From the NCBI GenBank assembly GCA_963838495.1, contig CAWIRC010000001.1:744001-808000 (forward strand): a DNA stretch of 64,000 nucleotides. Reading direction: 5' to 3'. The notes beneath the pieces were generated by a model. The model worked only from the letters and a program-made list of their open reading frames with translations, did not search any database and was not told where the DNA came from. The first letter of the stretch is position 1. The number at the start of each line of letters is the position of its first letter. The translations under genes and the position numbers were made by a program. Of this stretch, positions 51,672-60,255 are shown one piece after another. This DNA comes from JBEKIK01 sp963838495 (GTDB taxonomy: Bacteria; Planctomycetota; Planctomycetia; Pirellulales; Thermoguttaceae).

Positions 51672-52727
51672 ATGAAATCATTTGTCATGTTGAGCGGTTT
51701 TCTCATTCCGATCCTTTCCCTCGGATGGTCAACGACGCTTTTCGGACAACCCGCCCAACCTGTCGTCATTGATTCCCCCAGCCGTGAGACGGCAGTCGTT
51801 GGAGCCTCATGCCAGGTCTTGAAAGAGATCATGGAAACCCCGGTTAAGGAAATTCCGGCGGCGCTCCTGGCAGACGCCCAGGGAATCGCCGTCATTCCAA
51901 GTTTGATTAAAGGCGGTTTTGTCGTGGGCGTTCGTCGAGGCCATGGAGTGGTGATCGTCCGAGACGAGAAAAACGGATGGAGGCCGCCTGTATTTGTGAC
52001 CGTTACAGGAGGAAGCGTGGGATGGCAGATTGGTATTCAAGCCACGGATCTCATTTTGGTATTCAAGACCCATAAGAGCATCCAAAAGCTTTTGCAGGGG
52101 AAATTCACGATTGGCGCCGATGTTGCCGCCGCTGCGGGCCCTATCGGACGAGAGGCGGCCGCAGCCACCGATGCCACCCTAAACGCGGAAATCTACTCCT
52201 ACTCTCGCAGCCGCGGGCTGTTCGCGGGAATTTCGCTGGATGGTTCCGCGGTCCAGATCGACTCCGAGGCGAATGCACATTACTATCACGTTGCCGCTTT
52301 TGCCCCGGACCAAATCCGAGAGGTTCCTCCTTCTGCACAAAAATTGCTGATCGCGATAGAGCAGTACACCTCAACTGGATCGACTGCGATGTTCGAGACG
52401 GCTGCCGCTCCCAAAAACGGTTCAACGGTTGACGCGCAAACTGTCCGGCGTCAACTCGCCGAATCATTCCAACGGCTCTCGGCCCAATTAGACGACGGTT
52501 GGAAGGCATATTTGGCTTTACCCGCCGAAGTCTTCGGAGGTGAACGTCCACCAACATTTGAATCACTGAATCGATCACTTAGCAGGTTCAACACTGTGGC
52601 CGCGGACCCTCGGTATCGAACACTCAATCAAAACCCGGATTTCCAGAACACTCACGACCTGTTGAAAAAATATGCGGCCCTTCAGACCGCGTCACGAACC
52701 ATGCCCCTTCCGCCTCCGCCGCGGTAA
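51672..52727 (+). CDS. Lipid-binding SYLF-domain protein (Ysc84-like)
   Basis: 351 residues from the ATG at 51672; the frame is open from 51597, but the signal peptide (SFVMLSGFLIPILSLGWSTTLFG) starts here. The SYLF domain is clear: AQGIAVIPSLIKGGFVVGVRRGHGVV, VTVTGGSVGWQIGIQATDLILVF and FTIGADVAAAAGPIGREA. The final ~130 residues are an extra region with a helical character and a Pro-rich end. The family binds phosphoinositides or lipids; bacterial members are secreted with unknown function. It looks like a host gene rather than a part of the mobile element. Confidence 0.92.
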   Translation: MKSFVMLSGFLIPILSLGWSTTLFGQPAQPVVIDSPSRETAVVGASCQVLKEIMETPVKEIPAALLADAQGIAVIPSLIKGGFVVGVRRGHGVVIVRDEKNGWRPPVFVTVTGGSVGWQIGIQATDLILVFKTHKSIQKLLQGKFTIGADVAAAAGPIGREAAAATDATLNAEIYSYSRSRGLFAGISLDGSAVQIDSEANAHYYHVAAFAPDQIREVPPSAQKLLIAIEQYTSTGSTAMFETAAAPKNGSTVDAQTVRRQLAESFQRLSAQLDDGWKAYLALPAEVFGGERPPTFESLNRSLSRFNTVAADPRYRTLNQNPDFQNTHDLLKKYAALQTASRTMPLPPPPR

Positions 52728-52843
52728 AGAGCCGGATGGGCAGCTTTGTCCGAAGTCTTAAACTTAGATCCACCTGCAGTACGATGAATATCGGGGGGCC
52801 GGTTTTATCATTTAATCCTGAGCCCTCGTTGTCTGCTCCTGCC

Positions 52844-53524
52844 ATGGAAACCTCCTTGCATCAAGCTCTGAAAAGGCACTATGGCGGCAAAGATGACCAG
52901 TTCGAGGCGGCGCTGGGAAATTATCGCATCGATGTCATTTCCCGGGATCGCCTGGTCGAGATCCAACTTGCGTCGCTTGCGGCAATCCGTGACAAAGTAC
53001 GCACGCTGCTGGAGGATCATCACGTGGTGGTGGTCAAGCCCATCATTGTGCAAAAGACGCTGGTCAAACGGGCCCACGAACAAGGTCCCGTGGTCTACCG
53101 GCGGCGGAGCCCCAAACGCGGCACGATCCTCGATCTGTTCCGTGAAATGGTGCATTTCACCAGCGTCTTTCCACACAAACGCCTCAGCATCGAAGTGCCC
53201 TTGATCGACATCGAGGAATGGCGTTATCCGGGACACGGTCGCCGCCGGCGCTGGCGGCGGGAAGATTACCGGGTGGAAGACCAAAAGCTGATCGCAATCC
53301 ACGAAACGCACTGCTTTCAGACAGCCGCCGACTTGGCCCGACTAGTTGCCGGTCCTCTGCCGCGGCAGTTCCATACGGGACACTTAGCCAAATCACTCCG
53401 GGTGCCGCGTTGGATGTCCCAGCAGATCGTCTACTGCTTGCGCCAGACGAGTGCCGTGCGGGAGGTCGGCAAGCACAGAAACACTCGCCTCTACGAGTTC
53501 GCTGCCAACCATAAAGCGGCATGA
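52844..53524 (+). CDS. Uncharacterised protein with a possible PD-(D/E)xK core
   Basis: 226 residues from the ATG at 52844; the frame extends to 52736. I recognise the opening METSLHQALKRHYGGKDDQFEAALGNYRIDVI as a conserved type but cannot name a family with certainty. The run of a Glu helix, RIDVI and LVEIQLASL resembles a PD-(D/E)xK nuclease core. The second half contains Arg-rich strands and a winged-helix-like tail (SQQIVYCLRQTSAVREVG). No neighbours explain it. Confidence 0.6.
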   Translation: METSLHQALKRHYGGKDDQFEAALGNYRIDVISRDRLVEIQLASLAAIRDKVRTLLEDHHVVVVKPIIVQKTLVKRAHEQGPVVYRRRSPKRGTILDLFREMVHFTSVFPHKRLSIEVPLIDIEEWRYPGHGRRRRWRREDYRVEDQKLIAIHETHCFQTAADLARLVAGPLPRQFHTGHLAKSLRVPRWMSQQIVYCLRQTSAVREVGKHRNTRLYEFAANHKAA

Positions 53525-53545
53525 AAGACCACATTTGATCGCACC

Positions 53546-53870
53546 GTGATCGGCGAATTATCGAAGCATGAGGCCTGCAAGGTCTATGATCTACATTGGG
53601 ACACACTAAAAAAGATATTGGCACACGAGCTGCCGCCCGGGTATCGTAAGCGGCAGGAGCGGGAAAAGCCAATCCTCGGGCCGTTTATACCGCTGATCCA
53701 CGAGATAATTGAAGCCGATAAAAAGACGCCCAAGAAGCAAAAACACACGTCGAAACGGATCTTTGAGCGGCTCTGTGAGAAGGGGTATCAAGGCAGTGCC
53801 TCTGGCCGGTTGGATCATCAGACCTATTACAAATCAATCCTTGTGGATCAAGATCATCTTGGCTTGGTCG
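53546..53870 (+). pseudogene. N-terminal relic of an IS21-type transposase (IstA)
   Basis: The start CKVYDLHWDTLKKILAHELPPGYRKR and PLIHEIIEADKKTPKKQKHTSKRIFERLCEKGYQG match the N-terminal region of IstA. Similarity ends near 53870, far short of the full transposase, and the DDE domain is missing. The open frame continues to 54250 with unrelated sequence. Confidence 0.65.
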
Positions 53871-54018
53871 CCCTCGACCGAGTGCTGCGGGCATGGTTAA
53901 CGCCTCAATTATTTTGCAACTATCAAAAGAACAGCCGTGACCTTTGGGAGTGCCAAAATCCCGGATGCAAGGATGTTTTCAAGCGACTGGAAAGCATAAG
54001 CTATCCTGATGCGCCCCT

Positions 54019-54375
54019 GTGCGCGAGTGCCCTGCCGCTCCGGAGATTATCAGCGCCGCGACCGAAGCTGGCGGCAGACTCAAGCTCCTCGACGCTTCAG
54101 GAAATCTGGCCGAAGATGCCATGCACTACGCCCGATCACTGGCCCAATGGGCTTGGGCAGGCTTTCCTGTGCGCTCGGCGGAAGAAACGGCCTTACGTTA
54201 CGAGATCTGTTCCGGCGAACAAAGCGGCTACCCCTGTGACAAATTCGTAGACGGCAAATGCTCAATCTGTGGCTGTCCAGTCAAGAAAAAACGCGGCATG
54301 CTAATCAAAAACAAAGCCGCCTTGAAAACCGAGAAATGCCTCCACCAAGACGGCTCCAAGTGGCCGCTGGATTAG
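54019..54375 (+). CDS. Small zinc-ribbon-like protein
   Basis: 118 residues with GTG start, weak SD. Two Cys groups near the C-terminus (YPCDKFVDGKCSICGCPVKKKRG and KTEKCLHQDGSKWP) look like a metal-binding ribbon. Similar C-termini occur in small proteins of planctomycetes and their phages. It follows the transposon relic, and its 5' part may be damaged. Confidence 0.5.
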   Translation: MRECPAAPEIISAATEAGGRLKLLDASGNLAEDAMHYARSLAQWAWAGFPVRSAEETALRYEICSGEQSGYPCDKFVDGKCSICGCPVKKKRGMLIKNKAALKTEKCLHQDGSKWPLD

Positions 54376-54508
54376 ACCACCGCGCTGGCTAAAGTCAAAA
54401 TCCATGGCTTGCTACTGAAAACTGTGTGGGGGATTGCTAGTCATTGCAACTTTTGGTAATGTTGCAGTATTCTCATCGGCGCAGCCCCATTTGAGGGAGG
54501 AATAGTCT
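54376..54508. other. Short non-coding gap
   Basis: Nothing recognisable besides the GGGAGG ribosome site (54494-54499) of the following HTH relic. Confidence 0.4.
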
Positions 54509-54735
54509 GTGTTACGAATCCAAGGTTATCTGCGAGTCAAAGAGGCAGCCAGTCTTCTTGGTGTATCTCCAAACACCGTCCGGTCTTGGGCGCTACCGGC
54601 AAGATCCCTGAATATCGACACCCAGCTAACCGCTATCGGATGTACAAGCAAGCTGACCTTGAACGGGTGAATCAGCAGATTGAACATTCGGTCACGCAAC
54701 TAAGCAAAGTTAAGCCTCCCAGACGTCCACGTTGA
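54509..54735 (+). pseudogene. Frameshifted excisionase/MerR-like HTH gene
   Basis: From the GTG at 54509 it reads YLRVKEAASLLGVSPNTVRSW; then the sense continues in the next frame as ATGKIPEYRHPANRYRMYKQADLE, ending TGA at 54733-54735. One base is missing near 54590. It is the same kind of small regulator that stands before the integrase at 16317, and suggests that an integrase followed here before the insertion sequence landed. Confidence 0.75.
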
Positions 54736-54772
54736 AAACAAGACCAGAAATCGGCGAGTTAAACTGTTAATA

Positions 54773-56129
54773 CTGGACTTTTGCAAATTAGGTCAAACCC
54801 AACCGTAATGTGATATGGTCAAGACCGTAGGAATAATCGGTGACTTGTTCGATCACCCAGGCGATGGTGGATCGCATGGTTTCGCGCATTACCGCCCGAC
54901 AGGCTTCGCCGATGGTCGTCAGTTTGCGGAGGGCCCATGTTTTCGCACGGTTCGGCCCGAGTTGATCCATGAGCAGAGTGTACGCCAGCATGACCAAGTA
55001 CATGTGCCGGGTCTGGCCTTGGCCGTCGCGCAGCTGACAATCTCCCATGCCCAACTCCTGCTTTCCGTCCCGATGAAAGGTCTCCGTTCCTGTCCAGCGA
55101 TATTTGTAAACCAAGAGAATCCGCACCACGTCCCAGGCGACACGGTTGGTTATCAAAATCTTGCAGGGTTGTTTGTCTCGTTTGTTGTCCCAAATAATTA
55201 CGATCCGTACCTTGTGGTTGACTCCGGGTATATGCAAGCAAACGGTGAAATGCCATTGTTGCTCTCGTCCGCGATGGAACGATTTGCGGGTTTCGGGATC
55301 GATCTCGGCGGCGAGTTCGTCGGCGCGGATCACTTTGCCCTTCCATTCGACCTTGCGATTGAACTTCAAGTCGCCGACATAGCCGCGAGGCCGGTCGAAA
55401 CGGTCCCTCTTGGAATGAATGTGGTTCAGTATCTCCGCGTTGGTGAAATAGCTGTCGAAAGTGAAGTCCCCGGGAATTTCCCGCTCGCATACCCAATCGA
55501 CCAATTGGCAACAGAGCTTGGTATGATCGAAGAATTTCTCTCCGGTGGCCTCGCATTGCTCCCGCTTGCGGAAGCGGCGGAATTCCAGGGGATAGTGCTT
55601 CCCGCTGGAGCACACGTAGTTGGCGAACAGATAATCGTGGGCGATTTTGTTTCGCTGATCGGCGTGATCCCAGAACCATCCTGCGTCTTTGATGTACTTT
55701 CCGTCGTGGTCGATCAGCACGTTGTCGATGGCAATGACCCCGCGGTCCGTATATTGAGTGCTGGAATCCCGCTGCAACCATTCCAACCGCCGTTGGTTGA
55801 GGGTTTCCGCGTCCCAATCCACTTCGGTCAAGAATTTGTTGAGGCAGGATTGGTCGGTGGTCTGGGCAAACTCCCGATTGATCCCCAGGACCGACTTCCG
55901 CTCCGCAATCATCAGTCCTGTAAGATACTCCGCGAAATGCCTTCGCTGCGGTTCGTTGGCAAACAAATCTCCGAACTGCTCCATAGCGTCCCGAACGACT
56001 TGAGGAAACTCGATGATCCCTGGCATGACTGCACCATCCTTGGTTGTGAAGTGCCATCCCAAACACCACCGAATTAAACGCAATTTTACCCATTTTGACA
56101 AGACCAAACAACAGTTTGCAAAAGTCCAG
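54773..56129 (-). mobile_element. Complete insertion sequence with 15-bp terminal inverted repeats
   Basis: CTGGACTTTTGCAAA at 54773-54787 is repeated inverted and perfectly at 56115-56129. The 1,357-bp interval contains a single full-length transposase gene. I see no clear target-site duplication at the ends. Confidence 0.88.
54788..56107 (-). CDS. DDE transposase
   Basis: 439 residues filling the insertion sequence. The N-terminal region (FANEPQRRHFAEYLTGLMIAERKSV) is the start of IS701/IS4-like enzymes. Catalytic acidic residues are visible as AIDNVLIDHDGKY (first Asp), FDSYFTNAEI (second Asp) and YRWTGTETFHRDGKQELG (Glu). It cuts and pastes the element by the 15-bp ends. The frame is intact, so it may still be active. 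The long antisense frame (54815-56077) is a shadow. Confidence 0.85.
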   Translation of the reverse strand: MVLSKWVKLRLIRWCLGWHFTTKDGAVMPGIIEFPQVVRDAMEQFGDLFANEPQRRHFAEYLTGLMIAERKSVLGINREFAQTTDQSCLNKFLTEVDWDAETLNQRRLEWLQRDSSTQYTDRGVIAIDNVLIDHDGKYIKDAGWFWDHADQRNKIAHDYLFANYVCSSGKHYPLEFRRFRKREQCEATGEKFFDHTKLCCQLVDWVCEREIPGDFTFDSYFTNAEILNHIHSKRDRFDRPRGYVGDLKFNRKVEWKGKVIRADELAAEIDPETRKSFHRGREQQWHFTVCLHIPGVNHKVRIVIIWDNKRDKQPCKILITNRVAWDVVRILLVYKYRWTGTETFHRDGKQELGMGDCQLRDGQGQTRHMYLVMLAYTLLMDQLGPNRAKTWALRKLTTIGEACRAVMRETMRSTIAWVIEQVTDYSYGLDHITLRLGLT

Positions 56130-56503
56130 CCTATCTTAAAAGGTTGTCAACGCTTAGGAAACCATGTATTCAGACTGAAACGGCATTTCAAGGAAATTCG
56201 CGGTAAAAAGAGGAAGATTTTATGACGCGACAAGAATCACCAGCGGTAAAAAACGGCATCGTCGGCACCAAAAATGAATATCCGCACATCTCGTTGCAGA
56301 TAGAGCCCATCGGCCTGATTGACTTGGGTGTGAGGCCGTGAGAGAATTGCATTTATGATCAGATATCCTTTAACTCCAGCCGCTACACCAGGGGCGTGGA
56401 AGGAAGGCTGGGACACGTTGCCAGGCGAATATCTCCGATTCTTTTATTGCTTATTCTTTGAATAGATGCGAATATCACGATCCGGTTCCGAGGAGCTAAA
56501 ATT
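56130..56503. other. Region right of the insertion sequence with repeated block and a tiny ORF
   Basis: The block 56132-56226 resembles 17976-18083. A 39-codon frame (56222-56341, MTRQESPAVKNGIVGTKNEY) with GAGGAAG upstream may be a real small gene or the start of a lost one. No other gene is visible before the GH2 gene. Confidence 0.5.
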
Positions 56504-59095
56504 ATGAATCTTTGCTGCCGTTTTCTTTTATCTGCTTCTTGCCTTTTTATATTTTTTTACACCTCAGCCTGCTTCTCCAATTCAGGTGAAAAATCCCCGC
56601 GCGAGTCTACTGCCCTGACGAATTGGATGTTTATAGAGGACGTTAAAGCCGGCGATGCGGCGATTGCACCGCCGGAGACGGGCCAGTGGGAAAAAATCAC
56701 CGTTCCGCATGTTTTCCGCCAATCCGGATTGCCCGACAACTCCGCCGGTTGGTATCGTCAAAGTGTTGCATTATCCGAAGCCGACCGGAAGCGGAGAGTG
56801 TACCTGGTGCTCGAAGGGGCCGCCTCGGTGAAAGACGTATTTGTAAACGGGCAGCACATCGGCCAGCACAAGGGGGCATTTTCGGCGTCCTCCTTCGACC
56901 TAACTCCGGCCCTCAAGTTCGGCCAGACCAACACCATTGAAGTTCGGGTGAGCAACCGTGACAGCGAGGCCAAGAACTGCTTATCACGCTCCGGTCTCTA
57001 CTACATCAACGGCGGCATGTTCCGCAAGGCCTGGCTGGTGAAGACCGGCGAGGTGCATATTTTTCCGGACATGGGTTCAAGCGGCGTGTATCTGACACCT
57101 GGCGACATTACCGAGGCCGGCGCCGATCTCAGCGCGCGAACGGTTGTACGGAATGCGCTGTCAACGCCCGCCGAGGTAGTGGTGCGCCATTTTGTCAGCG
57201 ACCCCGACAACAAACCATGTGCGCAGTTCGAGACAAAGCAAACAATTCCTCACGGGGAAACTGCAACGCTCAAGGCCGGGGGAAAAATCGTCCATCCAAA
57301 ACTCTGGGACATAGGGCAGCCCAATCTATATACGGTGCGTACAGAAATCAGCGTAGGCGGAGAAGTACGCGACGCGGTAACCGAGCGGGTGGGGTTTCGT
57401 ACGATATCGATTAAAGATAATCGCTTTTTCCTTAATGGGCGCGAGGTGCAGTTTCGCGGCGTCAACAAGCACGCCCAAAACGAATACGCCTGGAATGCAG
57501 TAAACGACCTAGATCTGCTGGGGGAATGGCGGTCCATGGCCGGCCTGAACGTGAACATGGTCCGCCTGGCCCATTATCCGCACTGCCACTACGAATACGA
57601 CATCGCCGACAAGCTGGGCATAGTAGTATGGGCCGAAAACGGTTACTCCGGCCAGCTTTGGAAGGACCCGGGCAACGGGGAAAAAACCATAACGCCCGAC
57701 GGCGAACGCCTCACCCGCGAGATGGTGCGGCAAAACTGGAATCATCCCAGCATCCTTTTTTGGAGCGCGGGCAACGAAACCATCGTGGACGTAGTGAGCC
57801 ATTACGCCGGAGTGATTCGGGAGGAAAACGATCCCAACCGTCTTGTTACTTACGCCGCCTCGGGCGATCAGAAACCGGAGAACTGCGATTTTATCGCCCA
57901 CAACACATACGACGGCTGGTACACCAAAGGCCCTTATACCGATTTCACAAAATCGCCACACAATGACATGGTCTCCGAGACCGGATCGGGCGACTGGATC
58001 ACGCATCATATCCCTTACGGCACGATAAAGTTTACGGTCGATAAATTCGAGCCGGAGGAGTACTCGGAGATGTTTACCGAGTACCGGCTACAGACCGTTT
58101 GCCGCAATGACGCGGCAAAGCATCCCATGTTTTTATGGTGGAACTTCCGCGAGTTCTACAACCTGAAGTTCAAAAAGAACCGCAACACCAAGGGGCTTGT
58201 TACGCTTGCCGGGATGCCGAAAGACACTTTTTTCCTGTTCCAGTGCTTTTTCAATCCAGCCAAGGTGGTGCATCTTTGCGGGCGGCATCATTTCCTGCGA
58301 GATTTTGCCCCGGAGAACGGCATTAAGGCTTATTCCAACGCCGACGAGTTGCAATTGACTCTGAACGGAATCGCCCGGGAAAAAATCAAGAACGGGAGTT
58401 ACAGCATACCCGACGCCGAAATGAAAAATAAGGACGGGAAGACAATCCCCACGCACGGAATTCCGGTGGAGAACGTGTTTTTCTGGAAGACGCCGCTGCG
58501 GCCGGGGCGAAACCTGATCGAGGTAAACGACGGCCAAGGGCACAGCGACCGCATGATAATCTACCAGAAGCCGACCGGCCAGTCCGATCCTGGGGCACTG
58601 GTGCAGAATTTAAAGAGTTCCAACGCGAATAATCCGGCCGTATTTATCGAACGCGCGGTGGAATCGCAGGGGCCGGTCTATACAGACGTTGACGGCTCGT
58701 CGGACAACACGTTCGACATGCTGCCCAACGAGGTTGAAGGCGCGTCCTGGATCGCCACGCGCCGCATGAGCGATCCGGATCTTAAGACCGACCTGGATTT
58801 CAATCTAAATCCGTCCGCGAAGGGAGCGACGGTCTTTGTGCTGTTTTCGACCGGCTCGTATCCGACTGTTACATTGAAGAAGCCGGACAAAGCTATTGCC
58901 GGCGAGGCCGAAGCGCTGCGCAAGTCGCTTACGGCCGACAGATTTGAAAACACTGGAAGCGAAGCCATTTGGCGGGATCATCAACTCAATCGGGCCTGCG
59001 CCGAACTTTGGAGCCGCGGCATCCAGCCCGGCGAAAAGCTGAAATTGCCCGGCCACACGCTCGATTACGTGGTGATGATACGCGCCTGGGAATAA
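56504..59095 (+). CDS. GH2-family glycoside hydrolase (lipoprotein)
   Basis: 863 residues. The N-terminus is a lipoprotein-type signal (FIFFYTSAC, Cys23). The jelly-roll sugar-binding domain (WEKITVPHVFRQSG, VFVNGQHIGQHKGAFSASSFDLT) and the beta-sandwich precede a TIM barrel with RFFLNGREVQFRGVNKHAQN, VRLAHYPH, FWSAGNE (acid/base E425) and DMVSETGSG (probable nucleophile E492). A C-terminal beta domain follows. The family includes beta-galactosidases, beta-mannosidases and beta-glucuronidases; the specificity is not readable. It is convergent with the sugar kinase gene 6 bp away. Confidence 0.92.
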   Translation: MNLCCRFLLSASCLFIFFYTSACFSNSGEKSPRESTALTNWMFIEDVKAGDAAIAPPETGQWEKITVPHVFRQSGLPDNSAGWYRQSVALSEADRKRRVYLVLEGAASVKDVFVNGQHIGQHKGAFSASSFDLTPALKFGQTNTIEVRVSNRDSEAKNCLSRSGLYYINGGMFRKAWLVKTGEVHIFPDMGSSGVYLTPGDITEAGADLSARTVVRNALSTPAEVVVRHFVSDPDNKPCAQFETKQTIPHGETATLKAGGKIVHPKLWDIGQPNLYTVRTEISVGGEVRDAVTERVGFRTISIKDNRFFLNGREVQFRGVNKHAQNEYAWNAVNDLDLLGEWRSMAGLNVNMVRLAHYPHCHYEYDIADKLGIVVWAENGYSGQLWKDPGNGEKTITPDGERLTREMVRQNWNHPSILFWSAGNETIVDVVSHYAGVIREENDPNRLVTYAASGDQKPENCDFIAHNTYDGWYTKGPYTDFTKSPHNDMVSETGSGDWITHHIPYGTIKFTVDKFEPEEYSEMFTEYRLQTVCRNDAAKHPMFLWWNFREFYNLKFKKNRNTKGLVTLAGMPKDTFFLFQCFFNPAKVVHLCGRHHFLRDFAPENGIKAYSNADELQLTLNGIAREKIKNGSYSIPDAEMKNKDGKTIPTHGIPVENVFFWKTPLRPGRNLIEVNDGQGHSDRMIIYQKPTGQSDPGALVQNLKSSNANNPAVFIERAVESQGPVYTDVDGSSDNTFDMLPNEVEGASWIATRRMSDPDLKTDLDFNLNPSAKGATVFVLFSTGSYPTVTLKKPDKAIAGEAEALRKSLTADRFENTGSEAIWRDHQLNRACAELWSRGIQPGEKLKLPGHTLDYVVMIRAWE

Positions 59096-59100
59096 GCAGC

Positions 59101-60180
59101 TTACCGCCGCACCCTGGCGTTGCCCTTCCAGATGCTCCAGATTTGCTCTTCGTCGGCGGGCTGGGCATAGTCGGTCATAAGCGTGGTGGCCAGGACTCCG
59201 CTGGCCCAGGCGAATTGGATCCACTTTTCGGGTTCCCAGCCTTTAAGGATGGCGTAGATCAAGCCGCCGACGAAGCCGTCGCCGCCGCCAATGCGGTCGA
59301 GCACCGTAATCTCCAGGGGTTGCGCCACGTGCCATTTGCCGCCTTCCGAGAGGATTGCGCCCCAGAGATGGCGATTCGTATTTATGACTTCGCGGAGCGT
59401 GGTGGCGAAGACCGTGGCGTGGGGAAAGACTTTCCTGGCCCGATCGATCATGCCTTTGAAGTTTTCGATTTTTGCCGCGAGTTCTTTGCCGCCCGCTTCT
59501 GGTCCTTCGATGCCCAGGCAGAGTTGGAAGTCCTCTTCGTTGCCCACGAGGATGTCGGAGATTCCGGCGATTTCGGAGAAGATTTCGTGCAGTTCTTTTT
59601 CGCGGTTCTTCCAGAAGGAGGCGCGATGGTTCAGATCGAAGGAAATTCTGGTTTTGTGTTTTTTGGCGGCGCGGGCGAGTTCCAGGCAGAACGCGCTGGT
59701 TTCGGGCGAGAGGGCGGCGATGAGCCCGGAGAGGTGCAGGATTTGCACGCCTTCGCGGGCGAAGATGCGGTCCAAGTCGAAATCCTTCGCACTTAAGGTT
59801 CGTCCCACTTCGCCCGCCCGGTCGTTATGCACGCGCGGGCCGCGCGAGCCGCAGCCGCTGTCGGCGATATTGAACTGGTGGCGGAAGCCCCAAGGGCCAC
59901 CCTGCTCCACTTCCTTGCCTTCGTAATCGATGTGCCGGCTCGCCAGGTTGTCTTTGATAAACCGGGCGATGGGACTATCCTTGACAAAGGTAGTCAGCAC
60001 TTTCACCCGCAGGCCGAGATACGAGGAGACGCTGGCGACATTCGTTTCGGCGCTGGTGGCCTGCATGATGAACGTGTCGCTGCAATGCACGGGCTGGCCG
60101 CCGACGGGCGTTATGCGAACGCCCATGCTAGTGGGCACGAGCAGCGAATAGGCATAGTCCTTGCGAAGATCTAAAACCAT
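59101..60180 (-). CDS. PfkB-family carbohydrate kinase (KDG-kinase-like)
   Basis: 359 residues. LHLSGLIAALSP, ISFDLNHRASFW and the ATP/anion-hole signature DRIGGGDGFVGGLIYAIL with catalytic Asp301 are typical of ribokinase-type enzymes. The N-terminal part (MGVRITPVGGQPVHCSDTF, SAETNVASVSSYLG) fits 2-keto-3-deoxygluconate kinases rather than ribokinase. It would phosphorylate a sugar acid released by polysaccharide breakdown. It is convergent with the GH2 gene. Confidence 0.9.
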   Translation of the reverse strand: MVLDLRKDYAYSLLVPTSMGVRITPVGGQPVHCSDTFIMQATSAETNVASVSSYLGLRVKVLTTFVKDSPIARFIKDNLASRHIDYEGKEVEQGGPWGFRHQFNIADSGCGSRGPRVHNDRAGEVGRTLSAKDFDLDRIFAREGVQILHLSGLIAALSPETSAFCLELARAAKKHKTRISFDLNHRASFWKNREKELHEIFSEIAGISDILVGNEEDFQLCLGIEGPEAGGKELAAKIENFKGMIDRARKVFPHATVFATTLREVINTNRHLWGAILSEGGKWHVAQPLEITVLDRIGGGDGFVGGLIYAILKGWEPEKWIQFAWASGVLATTLMTDYAQPADEEQIWSIWKGNARVRR

Positions 60181-60255
60181 GATTATTTTCCTTTGTCCGA
60201 TTGTGATTATGGAGATTTGTTTGCCGGTGAAATTAAAGGTTCTAATTATACACGA

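Noticed and set aside
54815..56077. 420-codon plus-strand frame across the insertion sequence
   Set aside because: It is exactly antisense to the transposase, whose catalytic residues and terminal repeats show the true strand.
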